Assembly (NCBI RefSeq): GCF_016097555.1
Contig: NC_054702.1
Span: 80,644,920-80,708,919, forward strand
Direction of reading: 5' to 3'
From: Gigantopelta aegis
Lineage: Eukaryota > Mollusca > Gastropoda > Neomphalida > Peltospiridae
DNA: 64,000 bases
In this document: one piece after another, positions 45,661 through 57,658 of the stretch
How positions within the stretch are numbered: position 1 is the first letter of the stretch
Layout: each line of letters begins with the position of its first letter
The notes under the pieces: model-generated
Database searches by the model: none
What the model saw: only the letters and a program-made list of their open reading frames with translations
What the model was told of the DNA's origin: nothing
Position numbers and translations under genes: made by a program

Positions 45661-46681
45661 TATACTCTTCAAAAAAAGATGGGGAACCTGAAACATTAAT
45701 GTTAATATCAACTATTAGACTGAACATACATTTTGACAACAGACATCCTAGTAAAGAATGTTCAGGTCTGTTTATCAACACACCGAAACACATTCCCAGG
45801 GTTCATACACTTAAAGGAAGTCAAAATTCAAGGGTTTTTCAAGCACTTTCCAGGTCAACTTTACCAAAATTCCAGGACCTTACCGAGTTTCCACAGGTCG
45901 TTAAACACGCAAGTGCCAACCATCTTTGTGGGTTTACAATAGATTCATTAACTTGACACGCTCCCTGAACTTGCTAAATACCCAGCGGCAAAAAGTGACA
46001 AACTTTCTTTTCCAATATCGACGCTGTCGCTTGGATCTCGTGGCCGGACGATTGACATTTGATTGTGCCGCGGAAATGAAACAAATAATTTAATTACATG
46101 TTAAATAAAGTAAATAAAGTCTCTGTTTTAGGCGTTTATATTTTATTTGACATCAAATTATCATTTTCAAGGGTTTTCCAGACCGCAAGATGATTTTCAA
46201 GGGTATTCAAGCACTGGAATACATTAGTTTATTTTTAAGGGTTTTCAAGGGTTTTCCAGGCGTGTATGAACCCTGCATTCCACAGTTTGCACATGCACCG
46301 TACACGTGCGTGAAGTGTCATCACAATTTTGACAATTTCCAGGAAGGTCGATGAATCACTGTGGAACATTATTTCTGTTAATCGTTTTCATTCTGTTGAT
46401 CATACACTTGTTATTGTTTTGTTTTTAGTCATTTTTATTGTTTGAATTTGCGATTTATTATATAAAAAAACCCGTCATCTTTCAAATTTCACTTCTGACC
46501 CCAATCGTTCTTCAAGACCTTTGGTGGTCATAAAACCTACTGTAATACTGAACTACCAGTTGTAATGTTTGCCCAATTAATTCACTATTATCATATAACC
46601 ATTCCCCACAGCTAATACACCTTACAATTTTGGCAATTGTAAATTCTTATTAGAGTTCCCCTACTTTTTTTGAAGAGTATA
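45661..46681. mobile_element. Tc1/mariner-like MITE of 1.0 kb with nested hAT-like MITE
   Basis: Left end TATACTCTTCAAAAAAAGAT and right end ACTTTTTTTGAAGAGTATA, with GGGGAAC / GTTCCCC continuing the inverted repeat. TA at each end fits a TA duplication. No transposase frame. A piece of the same left end recurs at 50975-51058. A 479-bp element (45797-46275) is nested inside; without it the host is about 540 bp. Confidence 0.8.
45797..46275. mobile_element. 479-bp hAT-like MITE nested in the Tc1-like MITE
   Basis: Starts CAGGGTTCATACAC and ends GTGTATGAACCCTG, flanked by CATTCC on both sides (45791-45796, 46276-46281). Subterminal AAGGGTTTTCAAG-type repeats are present on both sides in opposite directions. 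CAGGG ends suggest hAT, although the duplication seen is 6 bp. Confidence 0.8.
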
Positions 46682-47305
46682 TAACTTAAATGCTTTGGAC
46701 AAACACCTTTTTAGTACATGCGCTGTTCAACACTTTCAGCTTTTCAGTTAGTACAAACTAAAAATAAATAAATATGTTTCTGAAAAATAATAACAGTTTG
46801 ACAGTTTTAAATAGAAAATAAGAATTTACCACTAGAGTCACCACTTCACCTGGATTTCCCATACTCACTGACAGCACTTGATGTCAATAATGATAGGCAA
46901 TATACTGGGCAGTTTCTCACATGAGCTGTCTTTCAATGGACATGAACAGCTAATCGATAATGTTGCGACTTGTTACTTTCTAAAGATTAAAATTGCAAAG
47001 CTAAACTTGATTACTGTATTCCAAAACTTACCATGATATGGTATTCCGAAAAAGTTCTAGACTGATTTTTGGACACTTGATCATGTCCATCACATCAGTA
47101 AATACTAATTATGTTTTGTAACATGTAATGTCTTTAATAAATTTATTCTTAATTAAAAGAAATTATGCAGTCAATTTTATTTATAATTGTTCTGAATGGA
47201 TGATGTCTACTTTTCATTAAAGTAAACATTAGTTTAAAAAAGAGAATAGTCTTCAAACACAGAGGTAAAAAGCATAAAAATTAAATGATTTAGTCTTATT
47301 GATCT
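46682..47305. other. gene-free stretch
   Basis: AT-rich; no gene or element recognised. Confidence 0.5.
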
Positions 47306-47430
47306 GGGCCCCTATTTTGAAGCTATCTTACTCTTAGTGCTATGTTATTGTAAAACTAAGTTTTGTAGTGACGTTACTGCCTATGGCAGGCTTACGATAT
47401 CGTAGCACTAAGATAGCTTCAAAAATCTGT
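47306..47430. mobile_element. palindromic MITE of about 120 bp
   Basis: TTTTGAAGCTATCTTACTCT and TAGTGCTA at the left are answered by TAGCACTAAGATAGCTTCAA at the right; the transcript or single strand would fold as a long hairpin. Non-coding. Confidence 0.8.
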
Positions 47431-47847
47431 AGCCTGGTATCCATTAGGTCATGTTACATGCACCAAATCATTGATGTTAACTGAACATCTTCCTTTTTAA
47501 CACAATTTCTAGTCAATCTGGTCATGTTATCATATGTGTTTCCAGGAACATGCTGAAAACATTAAGTTATTGGAGGTCGGCTTTTCTTTTTGCTTTTTTT
47601 TAAAACTAACATCCATTTAGTCCAAGGTGGACCCAATATATATATTTTTTTTTAATCCTTATCGGTAAATGTTTTAAGAAATAAAAATAAAAAATAAAAA
47701 AGGCTTTAAAATTAAGATACTTGTAAAGTTATTTGAATTTACTCAGGGTGCAAAGTAGCACTTTATAAAAATTTACTCGCCAAATGGCCAGTAAAGGAAA
47801 ACATTCACCAGCCAACTTGGACTCTTACTCGCCAGGCAACATATCAA

Positions 47848-47969
47848 ACCTCTACATTGCGACCGATTTGGTCGTGTCGCATACCCGACTAAAACATTTC
47901 ATATTATCTATATAAAAAATACATGTAGGCGCCCTCTGGCTTCTAGGTGGTAAAGTTAACGTAGAGGCC
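47848..47969. mobile_element. MITE, copy 2 of the 36185-36304 family
   Basis: CCTCTACATTGCGACC at the left, GACTAAAACATTTCATATTA in the middle, and AACGTAGAGG at the right. More diverged than copy 1. Flanked on both sides by ACTCGCC-type motifs (47790, 47830, 48150), suggesting a larger host repeat. Confidence 0.75.
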
Positions 47970-49624
47970 TGCAAATGGGTATACGTTTATCATAATTTTT
48001 ATCATCATTAAATGTGTATCTGACTGATACTGTCAAATAAAATATATGCCACAATGACAGCCAGGTTCTGACAAAATAATCAACTCACCAAAAGATAAGC
48101 ATTTTGTAAAATTTAATCGCCATAGCAAACTTTTAAATTGTGAAGAGTTTTACTCGCAATATTGCGCCGTTACATGTTGATGTAAATGTTTTGGAATTGT
48201 GAAGTAAGACCTCACATAAGAATGACAAGCAGACGACAACAAATCTGATTGTGTAACAAAGGGCCCAGTCTCAAAATGTCATCATTTCTCCCTAAACGAA
48301 TAACCCTCTAATACTTTTCAACCCCACCTCCCTCCTCCAAATGAATTTAGTCAGAGAAAAAGGTGTTGAAAGTTAAAGTGCGCCAACTGAGAGTGACACC
48401 ACAGAGCTCTCAAGTTGGAACTTTCGCAAGGAGTGAGATTTTGGTGGGTCGGAGTCTGACATCGTGAATCTGAATAAACCGGCGCGGGAAATAAGCGCAC
48501 TAACAATTGGTCACGGTTCGAGATTCTGACCAATAAACAACGTGGACACCTATTAGTATTATATGATTTTAATGCCTTACAATGCTTAACCGGGCTGGCC
48601 TGCAGTCACAGGCTTGTTTGTCGGTCGTTGAGATCGAATGAACAACAAAAAATATATATGTATAAAAAAAAAATTTGCTAGAATGTTTAAAATGCATGAG
48701 AAAATCATGTACCGGCGTGAGAGCGTGAAACAACGTTCAAATACGTGAGTCTCATGCCGAATGCGTGAGACTTGACAACACTGGACACCATCTGTGACAC
48801 GTGTCACTGTAACGAGAAGTCTGATGCTACATTCAGATGTGCTCGGAAACAGGAAATTTCCGACTTGTCAAATCGTAATTGCCGAGACTAATAATTATAC
48901 TGTTCATGTTTAGTTCATGAAATTTTTCGTTAACTGTGGTTTCAAATTTCACTTTATAAATAAATAATAAAATATAAAAATAAAAACACAAACTTTTTGA
49001 CACTTTCATTTTTGACTTTTTATCCGCATGGGTGTTTTACCCCCCCCCCCCCCCCCCCCCCCCAGCAGGTTATTGTTTAGGGAGATGTGATGAAATTTTG
49101 AGACGGTCTCTAAGACTTGTAAGAGGCAATGCCACTGGCAATATAGATTGTCTATAAAAAATTATATATTATATATATTTCATGCATACTGGTAATGTAA
49201 ATAACGCAGGCAGCTTATTCAAATATTATACTATTAACAACTATCGCATGATCGGTATCATTTTCAAATGAATATTTTTTGCTTCTGAGAATTATTATTT
49301 TTCAAAACCTGCTGGGATTTTTTTTTTTTTTTTTTTTTTTGTGGCGACGTATTTAGTATCTAACAAGAGAATATGGATGCTCTTAAATTCGGTCGTCTTA
49401 TTCTATTGCAGAAACAAGCAACTAGTTCATATTACCTCAGATTATGAGATTATTTTTGTTTTCAATCATCTCCTCTCTTTTTCACCCCTCAAGCAGATGA
49501 TACAACTAAGACTGATCCACAGGCGTGATCTTTCAATACGCCGGTTGCTATTCATGTAGGTGGAATACTTGCAAGAAAACAGTCTATTAATCTCAGTGTT
49601 CTCCATCCCAGAATGAAGTGATCT
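47970..49624. other. gene-free stretch with homopolymer tracts
   Basis: No gene seen. Contains a C run at about 49039-49062 and a T run at about 49319-49340. No SINE recognised. Confidence 0.5.
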
Positions 49625-49872
49625 CAGAGCCGTAGCTGGGGGGGGGGGGGTAAGGGGTGGTTGCACCCCCAGAAAATTTACATGACAATTAACTGGTTAT
49701 TGATATTGACGTTTTAAGTATGTAACCTCCTTGATAGGCTGCAAAAATGGTATTTTAGAGCCTCTAAAATGTCCTGTGGATCCCCTATAGTGTCTTGCGC
49801 CTTCCAAGAATTCATCGTCTTCCCTCAAAAAAAATAAAAAAATAATAATAATAATTCCTTGCTACGGCCCTG
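49625..49872. mobile_element. 248-bp hAT-like MITE
   Basis: Begins CAGAGCCGTAGCTGGGG and ends CTTGCTACGGCCCTG, an inverted repeat of about 12 bp. The interior holds a G run and CCAAGAATTCATCGTCTTCC. Target duplication is not clear. Confidence 0.65.
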
Positions 49873-49989
49873 TATCCGAGTCTAGTTTAGATCGGAGCTA
49901 ATGTCCAGGGCTAGCCTATATATCATCTACTATTACTGTACAATTATGTAACAATACCTGGTATCGGGCCTGGCCTGTAGGATATCTCG

Positions 49990-50050
49990 AGTGGGGAGGC
50001 ACAATCGCATGCACGCGCGCGCGCGCGTGTGTGTTTGTGTGTGTGTGTAC
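49990..50050. repeat. (GC)n/(GT)n microsatellite
   Basis: CGCGCGCGCGCG running into GTGTGTTTGTGTGTGTGTG. Confidence 0.9.
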
Positions 50051-50179
50051 CCTTCTATTGTTTATAATAGTCTTTTTAAGAGGACAAAAAAAACCTGTAG
50101 ATTTTTTGTCTTCGAGTGGGTTTACGGGCCTGGGTTTGCATCTTTTGTTTTAAATAAACACTTCATTAAATAAGCTATG

Positions 50180-50535
50180 AAAGAAAGAACTGTTTTATTT
50201 AACGACGCACTCAACACATTTTATTTACGGTTATATGACGTCAAACATCTGATTAAGGACCACACAGATTTTGAGAGGAAACCCGCTGTCACCACTACAT
50301 GGGCTACTCTTTCCGATTAGCAGCAAGGGATCTTTTATTTGCGCTTCCCACAGGCAGGATAGCACAAACCATGGCCTTTATTGAACCAGTTGAACCATTG
50401 AGCCTCGCGGAGCACTCACTCAGGGTTTGGAGTCTGTATCTGGATTAAAAATCCCATGCCTTGACTGGGATCCGAACCCAGTACCTACCAGCCTGTAGAC
50501 CAATGGCCTAACCACGACGCCACTGAGGCCGGTAA
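50180..50535 (-). mobile_element. full-length tRNA-derived SINE, ATTTACGG-tail type
   Basis: Close relative of 35081-35468. At the right is the reversed tRNA head (GGATCCGAACCCAGTACCTA, CCACGACGCCACTGAGGCCG), at the left the tail ATTTAACGACGCACTCAACA. A short deletion in the body removes the GATCACTGGTCAGTGC part. Confidence 0.9.
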
Positions 50536-50684
50536 ATAAGCTATGATGCAAATATATATTTTAATGAGAAAGGTGTAAGGCCGCTATACCGACTTCTCGT
50601 CCAACAATTAACCATTAAGTTTTGAAATATTTAATGGAAGTAAAACTGTAGTGTCTATATGATCAAAATCAGGGCAGTAGAAAG

Positions 50685-51200
50685 TTTGTTTTGTTTAACA
50701 ACACCACTAGAGCACATTGATTTATTAATCATCGGCTACTGTCAGTGGCGGTTCCGGGGGGTGAATAGGGTGGCTAGCCACCCCCTCCCTTCCCGGGCAA
50801 TTTTTTTTTATGTTCATTCCAAACATATACTGTTACTTCAAAGATTTGTTCAGGAAGATGCAAATAAAGCCATTCCGTTAGCGAAAATATGCATCGCCCT
50901 GTTGTCAATCAGGTGTACAACTGAACCAAGTATGGCTTGCATCGGTAACGACAAAATTAAATCGTTTTCTATATATACTCTTCAAAAAAGTAGGGGAACA
51001 TGAAATATTAATGTTAATATCAAATATTAGACCGAACATACGTTTTGGCCACATACATCCGACAGGATAGCACATACATGTACCACAGCCTTTGATATTC
51101 CAGTCATGGTGCACTGGCTGGAACAAGAAATAACCCAATGAGCCCACCAACGGGGATCGATCCCAAACTAACCGTGTATCACTGAGCTACATCCCACCCC
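50685..51200 (-). mobile_element. SINE split by a composite insertion
   Basis: SINE tail TTTGTTTAACAACACCACTA runs to about 50745, and SINE body plus variant head resume at about 51058 (ACAGGATAGCACATACATGT to CTGAGCTACATCCCACCCC). The insert opens with CAGTGGCGGTTCCGGGGGGT and GGGTGGCTAGCCACCC (a hAT-type end) and closes with the TATACTCTTCAAAAAAGTAG end of the 45661-46681 family. Confidence 0.75.
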
Positions 51201-51269
51201 TATTCTAATAGTAGAAGTCGATTAAAAAATATTGAATATATGACAAGCGCATGAGCAGCAAATTATGCA

Positions 51270-51760
51270 GGGGGGGGGGGGTCTGAATCGATTAAGTAGT
51301 AAATAAAGTATGGATCCTTAAAATTATTACGACTTATTTATTTTATTGCTATTATTATTATTTGTGTAGCCATTATGTAATCATTGCGATGCCTCGTTTG
51401 TTTTGTGCTTTCTTTTAACAAACCTGCGGTCAAATTATCGAACACATAGAAAACTTTATTGCGTCTCTCTTCCTCCTTCTCCCCCCCCCCCCCCCCCCCG
51501 TTTCCTTTATTCTTTCTTTTCTCATTATTTATTTCTGTTCATATTTAAATTGCAAAAATATATTACTGTCTAATATGTATGTATTTTGGAGAAGGCCTAG
51601 TAAGTTGTGCATCTTGTGCCTAATCCAGTTGTTCTTTAAAAAGCAATAAATAGGTTTCAATCAAGCACCGACTGGAACGATAACACGTCTACTCATGTAA
51701 TCATATGCAAAATATGTGATTTTTGTTTTACCAACGACCATTAAAATGCAGCATGTTAAA

Positions 51761-51800
<40 letters not shown>
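51270..51800. repeat. poly-G, poly-C and (AC)n tracts
   Basis: G run at about 51271-51281, C run of about 19 at 51481-51499, and an (AC)n microsatellite at about 51762-51798 with a second short (CA)n just after. No gene between them. Confidence 0.9.
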
Positions 51801-51801
<1 letters not shown>

Positions 51802-53200
51802 TGCATGCATTCCACACACACACACACACTATAACTAAACAATTTTTAAAAATATTAAAAATTAAAAAAACAACACAAAGCAAAACTATACATGTTTTGG
51901 TTTAATCAAGTTTAATCAAATAAACTTCCACAAGTAACACCATTGGACTTACAATAAAGAACTTCTCCACTGTTATCAAAAGTGCACGATGCAGTTGATT
52001 TAAGAAAGAAAACAATCATTATAGATTATACAGGAATCTAGATACATGTACAATTATATTGAAACAAAAGAAAAGATCTTTACAGAATTCACCTTACACA
52101 TGATTCATCTTGTGCAATCAACAGACAGGAATGTAAACAAAATTTATTTGTTGATTATTTCATGAACAGAGTATAACAGTCAATACATATTTGGCCAACC
52201 TTAGATGAAAACAAATGTATACTGTAACTAGACCGATTTATGAAAATTTCAATAACTCATCAGCAATGTTTATTTCAACCATAATTTTAATTTTTTGTTA
52301 AACATAAAAATTATTAAACATGTTATTATATTATATTTAAAAAAATTTCTTTAGCTGCAATTTTTACAAAATATAAATAAAGCAATGATTTCTTTCTAGC
52401 ATCTCTGTGCAACAGTAGTGGATCCGATTACAGAAAAACTATAATAAAAATAAGAACGGCCTTACAATAAAACCTATGCGCAGAAAGAGCAGTACATATA
52501 TTCTGCGTAATGGTGGAAATATGTTTTGCAAAATATAATTTATTACCAGTGTTTCGGTATTGTCAGTATCATATAAAAATTGTAACGTGCAAGCCTCTGG
52601 TGAGCATAATACATTATTTTTATTCCTAATATATGAGATTGATGATTTATCATACAAGGGTAACAATATTCCTTATTCTATAATCTCAAACTTCATGTCA
52701 TTTTTTGGGGGGGGAGGGGGGTAAACTTTATATATAATTATAATTTCAGTCAATTACTGGAGTTAAATGATGTATAAATATATATAGCGCAGGGTCTTTT
52801 TGAATGAAAAAGATGTCAGTGTTTGAATAACATTGTTTTGTACATTCCCACATTGTAATAAACTAGTGCATAACATTTCTGTTTTCATAAAATTGATAAC
52901 TTTCAATCTAAATGTACTACTGAAATCTTTTTGCTCAATGACTATGAATGCATCAGTTACAAACATACATCCATGTTTATTATGTTATTGGCAACGCTTC
53001 GTTATTATATATGATAAATACATCATTTACATGTAGACAACCCAACTGAAATCAGATTTTAAATTTACTCTGCATTTTATTCAAGGCACTGACCCTAGTT
53101 ATTAAGCAACTATCAAATCCAATGTGTTTCTATCTTTTCTTGGTGTTTGTAGTAGCTCCAGTTGCATTTCATCTTGAACAGAAAAGGTACATATTAATAC
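51801..53200. other. gene-free AT-rich stretch
   Basis: No gene, SINE or inverted-repeat element recognised. A G-rich patch lies near 52707-52722. Confidence 0.5.
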
Positions 53201-53204
53201 CATA

Positions 53205-53520
53205 CATCAAGGGGTGAGAAGTAGCCCAGTGGTAAAGCTCTCGCTTGATGTGCGTGTCAGTCTAGGATCGGTCCCTGTCAGTGGCCCATTCGGCTATTTC
53301 TCATTCTAGCCAGTGCACTTGACTGGTATATCAAAGGCCATGGTATGTGCTATCCTGTCTAGGGAATGGGGCATATAAAAGACCCTTGCTATTAATGGGA
53401 ACATGTAGCAGGCTTTCTCTCTAAGACTATATGTAAAAATTACCAAACGTTTGACATCCAACAGCCGATGATAAGTAAATCAATGTGCTCTAGTGGTGTC
53501 ATTAAACAAACAAAATTTAA
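53205..53520 (+). mobile_element. full-length tRNA-derived SINE, variant head
   Basis: Head GGGGTGAGAAGTAGCCCAGT, GGTAAAGCTCTCGCTTGATG with box A, then TCTAGGATCGGTCCCTGTCA with box B. Body GGTATGTGCTATCCTGTCTA, AAAAGACCCTTGCTATTAAT. Tail AATGTGCTCTAGTGGTGTCA, then TTAAACAAACAAAAT. It is the clearest example of the variant-head subfamily. Confidence 0.92.
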
Positions 53521-54321
53521 CCATACCTCAAAAACGGAGGTCAATCACATCAATGTACTCATAAGAAAGGATGCAAATAGATTTAACACCCCCACCCCCA
53601 ACAAAGAGCATTGCAAAACCAAGGACTTCTCAGAGCTACACAAAATGTATCTTTGAGCATCTCCATGCAATTTTGTGATACACTTTTTAAAATAGAAGAA
53701 AGTAAGAGGAGACAAGTGTGCCAATGTTAATTATGCCTCATTGAAAACAAAATCAAGAAATATATACATAATGATCACATGCAGAAAATAATACCAACTG
53801 AAAACAAACTCAGTAAGTTTTATTTAAACTAAGCTGCATAAATTAAAATACTGATATTATGGCCATAAGGAAAGCAATTTTTTTTTTTTTTTTTTACATT
53901 TAAAAAAAAGGGTGGAGGATAGGACAAGCATAAGTCAACAAAACATGTAGTATCAAAATAAGTCTATTTTAAAACTTATTTCACTGCTATACAAGCAGTG
54001 TTGAAGAACCTGCAAACAATCAACTAAAACTGTGAAGTGTAAAATACACCGTTACAAATCACAGTAGCACAAACAAGCAGCATAAAACTTGCTGACAATT
54101 TATGGATTAATTTTATTTTTTTAAAAGTGCTAAATATAAATATAGTGCTAAAAATTAAACTTTCAACATTAAAGTTGTTTGTACAATGAAGGAGTTTTCA
54201 CATGCATCTACTGAATAATAATATATTACACTTTTGTGCACAATACTTTGCTTAAATGTTCAAAAGCATTCATGTCTTGTATTATTTAATGTTGATCTTT
54301 GCTTGGTTTTAATTAATCCCA
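53521..54321. other. gene-free stretch
   Basis: No gene recognised. A T run at about 53879-53895 and a (C)n-rich patch at 53589-53600 are the only notable points. Confidence 0.5.
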
Positions 54322-55127
54322 TTAAAGCCGCACACCCTAGTTCCATCCAGCGAAAATAAATTATAATTTGGTTAATCGACAAACCTGTAACACACTTAGA
54401 TCACGTTTTTATCAAATGGAGTGAAAAAGCAGGTTGTATATCGATAAATACCATGGGAATCCCCATGTCCCAATTGCTTGAAATAATTTTGAAAGTTTGT
54501 ATTCTGATGTCACCGGTAGATGTCGCTTGAAGCACAACAACGCCTACGTCACGACAAATTTCCACAGACTTGGGGTGCGTTCTTTTCACCTTTCCTGGAC
54601 ATGTTCCAACTGTTCTGTCCTGGTTGTATCCCCTCTCCAAATATCGTAGGACTTAGCAAAATTATTGGTTTTAAGGGTTTGTAACATTTTGTATTGAGAT
54701 ACTTACTTGTCTGAACTTTATTGTTACTGAAAATGTTCACAAACTGTGAAGAAAAATCTCACAAATGAACAACAACAAATCGGATGTTGATTGCGCGAAC
54801 TGTGCAAGAGAAAACAAACCGAACCAAAATGATAACGGTCACGTGGCATACCAACGTCTGTGACATTGAAATGGAAATATCCCGTCTAAAAATAGATTAG
54901 ACCTTGTCTGCTCAACGTTTTTTTCTCAAACATGCGTCCGTTTTTCAGAAATAAGAAAAATGCATTTTGTGGTATTACAAACACCAGGATTACCAGGATT
55001 ACCAGGATTACCAAAAAACACTTAACGGTAAGTAAAGTGCAATTTTATTTGTGAAAAAATGGGTTTAATAGCAAAAAACAACGCCGTAATGGTTAACAAC
55101 AAGCCCCTTGTGTGTGTGTCCCTTTAA
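54322..55127. mobile_element. TTAA-flanked non-autonomous element, about 0.8 kb
   Basis: TTAA at 54322-54325 and 55124-55127, with short inverted ends AGCCGCACACCC / GTGTGTGTCCCT. TTAA targeting is typical of piggyBac and some other superfamilies. A tandem 9-bp unit, ACCAGGATT, repeats three times near 54987-55013. No long open frame. Confidence 0.55.
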
Positions 55128-57343
55128 GACAGTTTATACTGCTATCTGTATGATGTAGTCTTGTTTTGCTTGCTTTAACAGTATAAGGACTAAACATGTT
55201 TACATTAATTTGGTAAACATAGCCAAATTTTATATTAACATTTCATAGACTTCTCAAGTACTTACTATATCGGGTCAAATTTAAATTAAAATTTTGTTTG
55301 GTTGGGGTTTTGGGTTTGTTTTGGGTTTTTTGTTTGTTTTGGGGGGTTTTTGTGGGGGTTTTTTGGGGGGGGGGGTAGCACAGCAAGTTTTGCCTTCAGT
55401 TTAATAGGGCACCAAGGTAAACATTTCCCTCAAAAGAAGGGCCTAAAGTCATCTTACTTTTCATCAAGTTTTGTTAAGACAAAAATGATTTCATTCTGTT
55501 GCATTGAGCCTTTGTTGAATACGGGTCTTTTTAATCATACTACCAATGATAATCTTACTATTTCTTAGAAATACAACATGGAATGTATAGGAATGGCATC
55601 GTAGCAAACCAAATAGTGCACCCTGGGATTCTTCTTACCATCAACAACGTTCAATTTTCAGCACACAATGACAAGTAAGAGCAATCACGGCACTTACTGT
55701 CAGTACTGTGGTGAAATTTGAACATCAAGTTGGATTGTATGGATAGAACGGTTATCTAATTTAAAGGGAGTATCTCGAGTTGTCCAATACATTTTTTTTA
55801 ATTATTAAAATTAAACTAAACTGATGTTTTCTTACACTGAATATGAATAATTGTATGTTTGATGCATGTCTCTATGTGGATTTTTGGCTACATTTAATTT
55901 TTTCTTCCAAGCATAAAAGAAAATTTTAAATAATTTGGTGAAACCCCTGAATGCTCTGTATTTCATACTGTTATGTAGGTTTTATTACCAAGATGTGTTA
56001 CATGTGAGAACACTAATCCACTGTCTATTTTAAGTTGGAATTGTTCTTTGAAGTAGTTTGTTGTTATTGGTGGGGGTTTTAATAACTCAGGTATAATTTT
56101 ATTTAATATGAGTAACTTACTTACACCAAACATTTCCAATCCTATCAGGAAATATTATAATAATATTAAAACAAGAGTTCAATTTCTTTTTTAAAAAACA
56201 AAACATTAACAATACCCAACAACTACATAAAGCAACAAAAAATCCCCAAACAAAAGCCTAATCATGGCAACAAGCAGTTTTCCCAGCCCCATCCATAACT
56301 AATAAACCGGGAAATACCGTACCACTGCCATGATTTTAATGTCTGTATCTTGAAGTAAGACTACAGTACTCTAGCTTAATTAAAGATGTGACGTTATAAA
56401 TACATTGGTTTTATCATAGTATCATATCAACAAAGACTAAATAACCTGTTTTCATTTTTCAACAGTTCAGCTGGAAATTATAATAGAATCAATCAATAAA
56501 ATTGGTAAAAAAGGACATTTTTAAAAATGGGAATCAAAGTACCTGTAAAATATAGAAACAAATATTTTTTTGAAGAACTTCAATATAATCAAAACAATTT
56601 TTTTTTCAAACATTTAACAACTATATACATGAACCAAAACAAGAGAACTTGTATTTGAAAATTAACTATAATGAGCCAATACATTTTGTATTATTCTAAT
56701 GCAGTTAATTACATTCAAACAAGATGATCCTTTAAAATAGTAACTAATCAATAACCTGGAGACCATACACTATAAAATGATAATTATTCAAGTCCTTGAT
56801 TAAGGTTTCAAATAATGTGAAAAAAGACAATATTTAAACATGCTCTAAATATAAAACAAAAATTTCAGGCAATATATTGACTGAATTAATCAATATACAT
56901 ATGAAAATACAACAAAGGAACAAACCAAGAATATATACACCAATATTTAGAACCAAGTTATTATGAGTGTAAATTATCAGAGATGTGTGTGCTAACAGAC
57001 CAACATTGACCAGCTTGAAATGCTCATTTTGACATGTATTGGTTATACAGTTTATCATTATATTAAAGACATAAAAACTGTTCAGGATACGATACCTTTT
57101 TAACAGTATATATTCCTTTCAATATGAATGTACTCAACAAAAATATGTTGTTTATATTATCGGACAGATTGGAAAACAATTTTCTATTTTTATTAAAGAA
57201 CCATAACCTCCAATTCTAGTAATAAAAAATTCCATCTAGTCTCTTACTAACTCTTACATCTTTGGTAGAAGAATTAGGTCAATCCATGGAAATGATTCTG
57301 AATGAAATGGAGCATTATTAATGTAATAAATTCTCCGGGGGGT

Positions 57344-57374
<31 letters not shown>

Positions 57375-57621
57375 AGACAAGAAAGATTACATCAACAAAC
57401 ATCTTTTCAATATGATATATCACAAGAAAAACCTATCTACAAAATCAGTTTCAAAATACTTAGAACAGTCAACAGGTTCCATGGATAGCAAAAAGTGTAC
57501 ACTGTAAAGCAACTCCCTAAAGGCAAAATGGTCAAGAATGAACAGAAAGGCAACACAAGCACTGTGGCACGCTTGTGTCAATTGTCAAGCACTGGATGTA
57601 CAAATGTTAAAACTGTCGACT

Positions 57622-57658
<37 letters not shown>

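Noticed and set aside
55302-55568. 88-codon frame rich in Gly and Phe
   Set aside because: Arises from T- and G-rich low-complexity sequence, with no splice context or homology.
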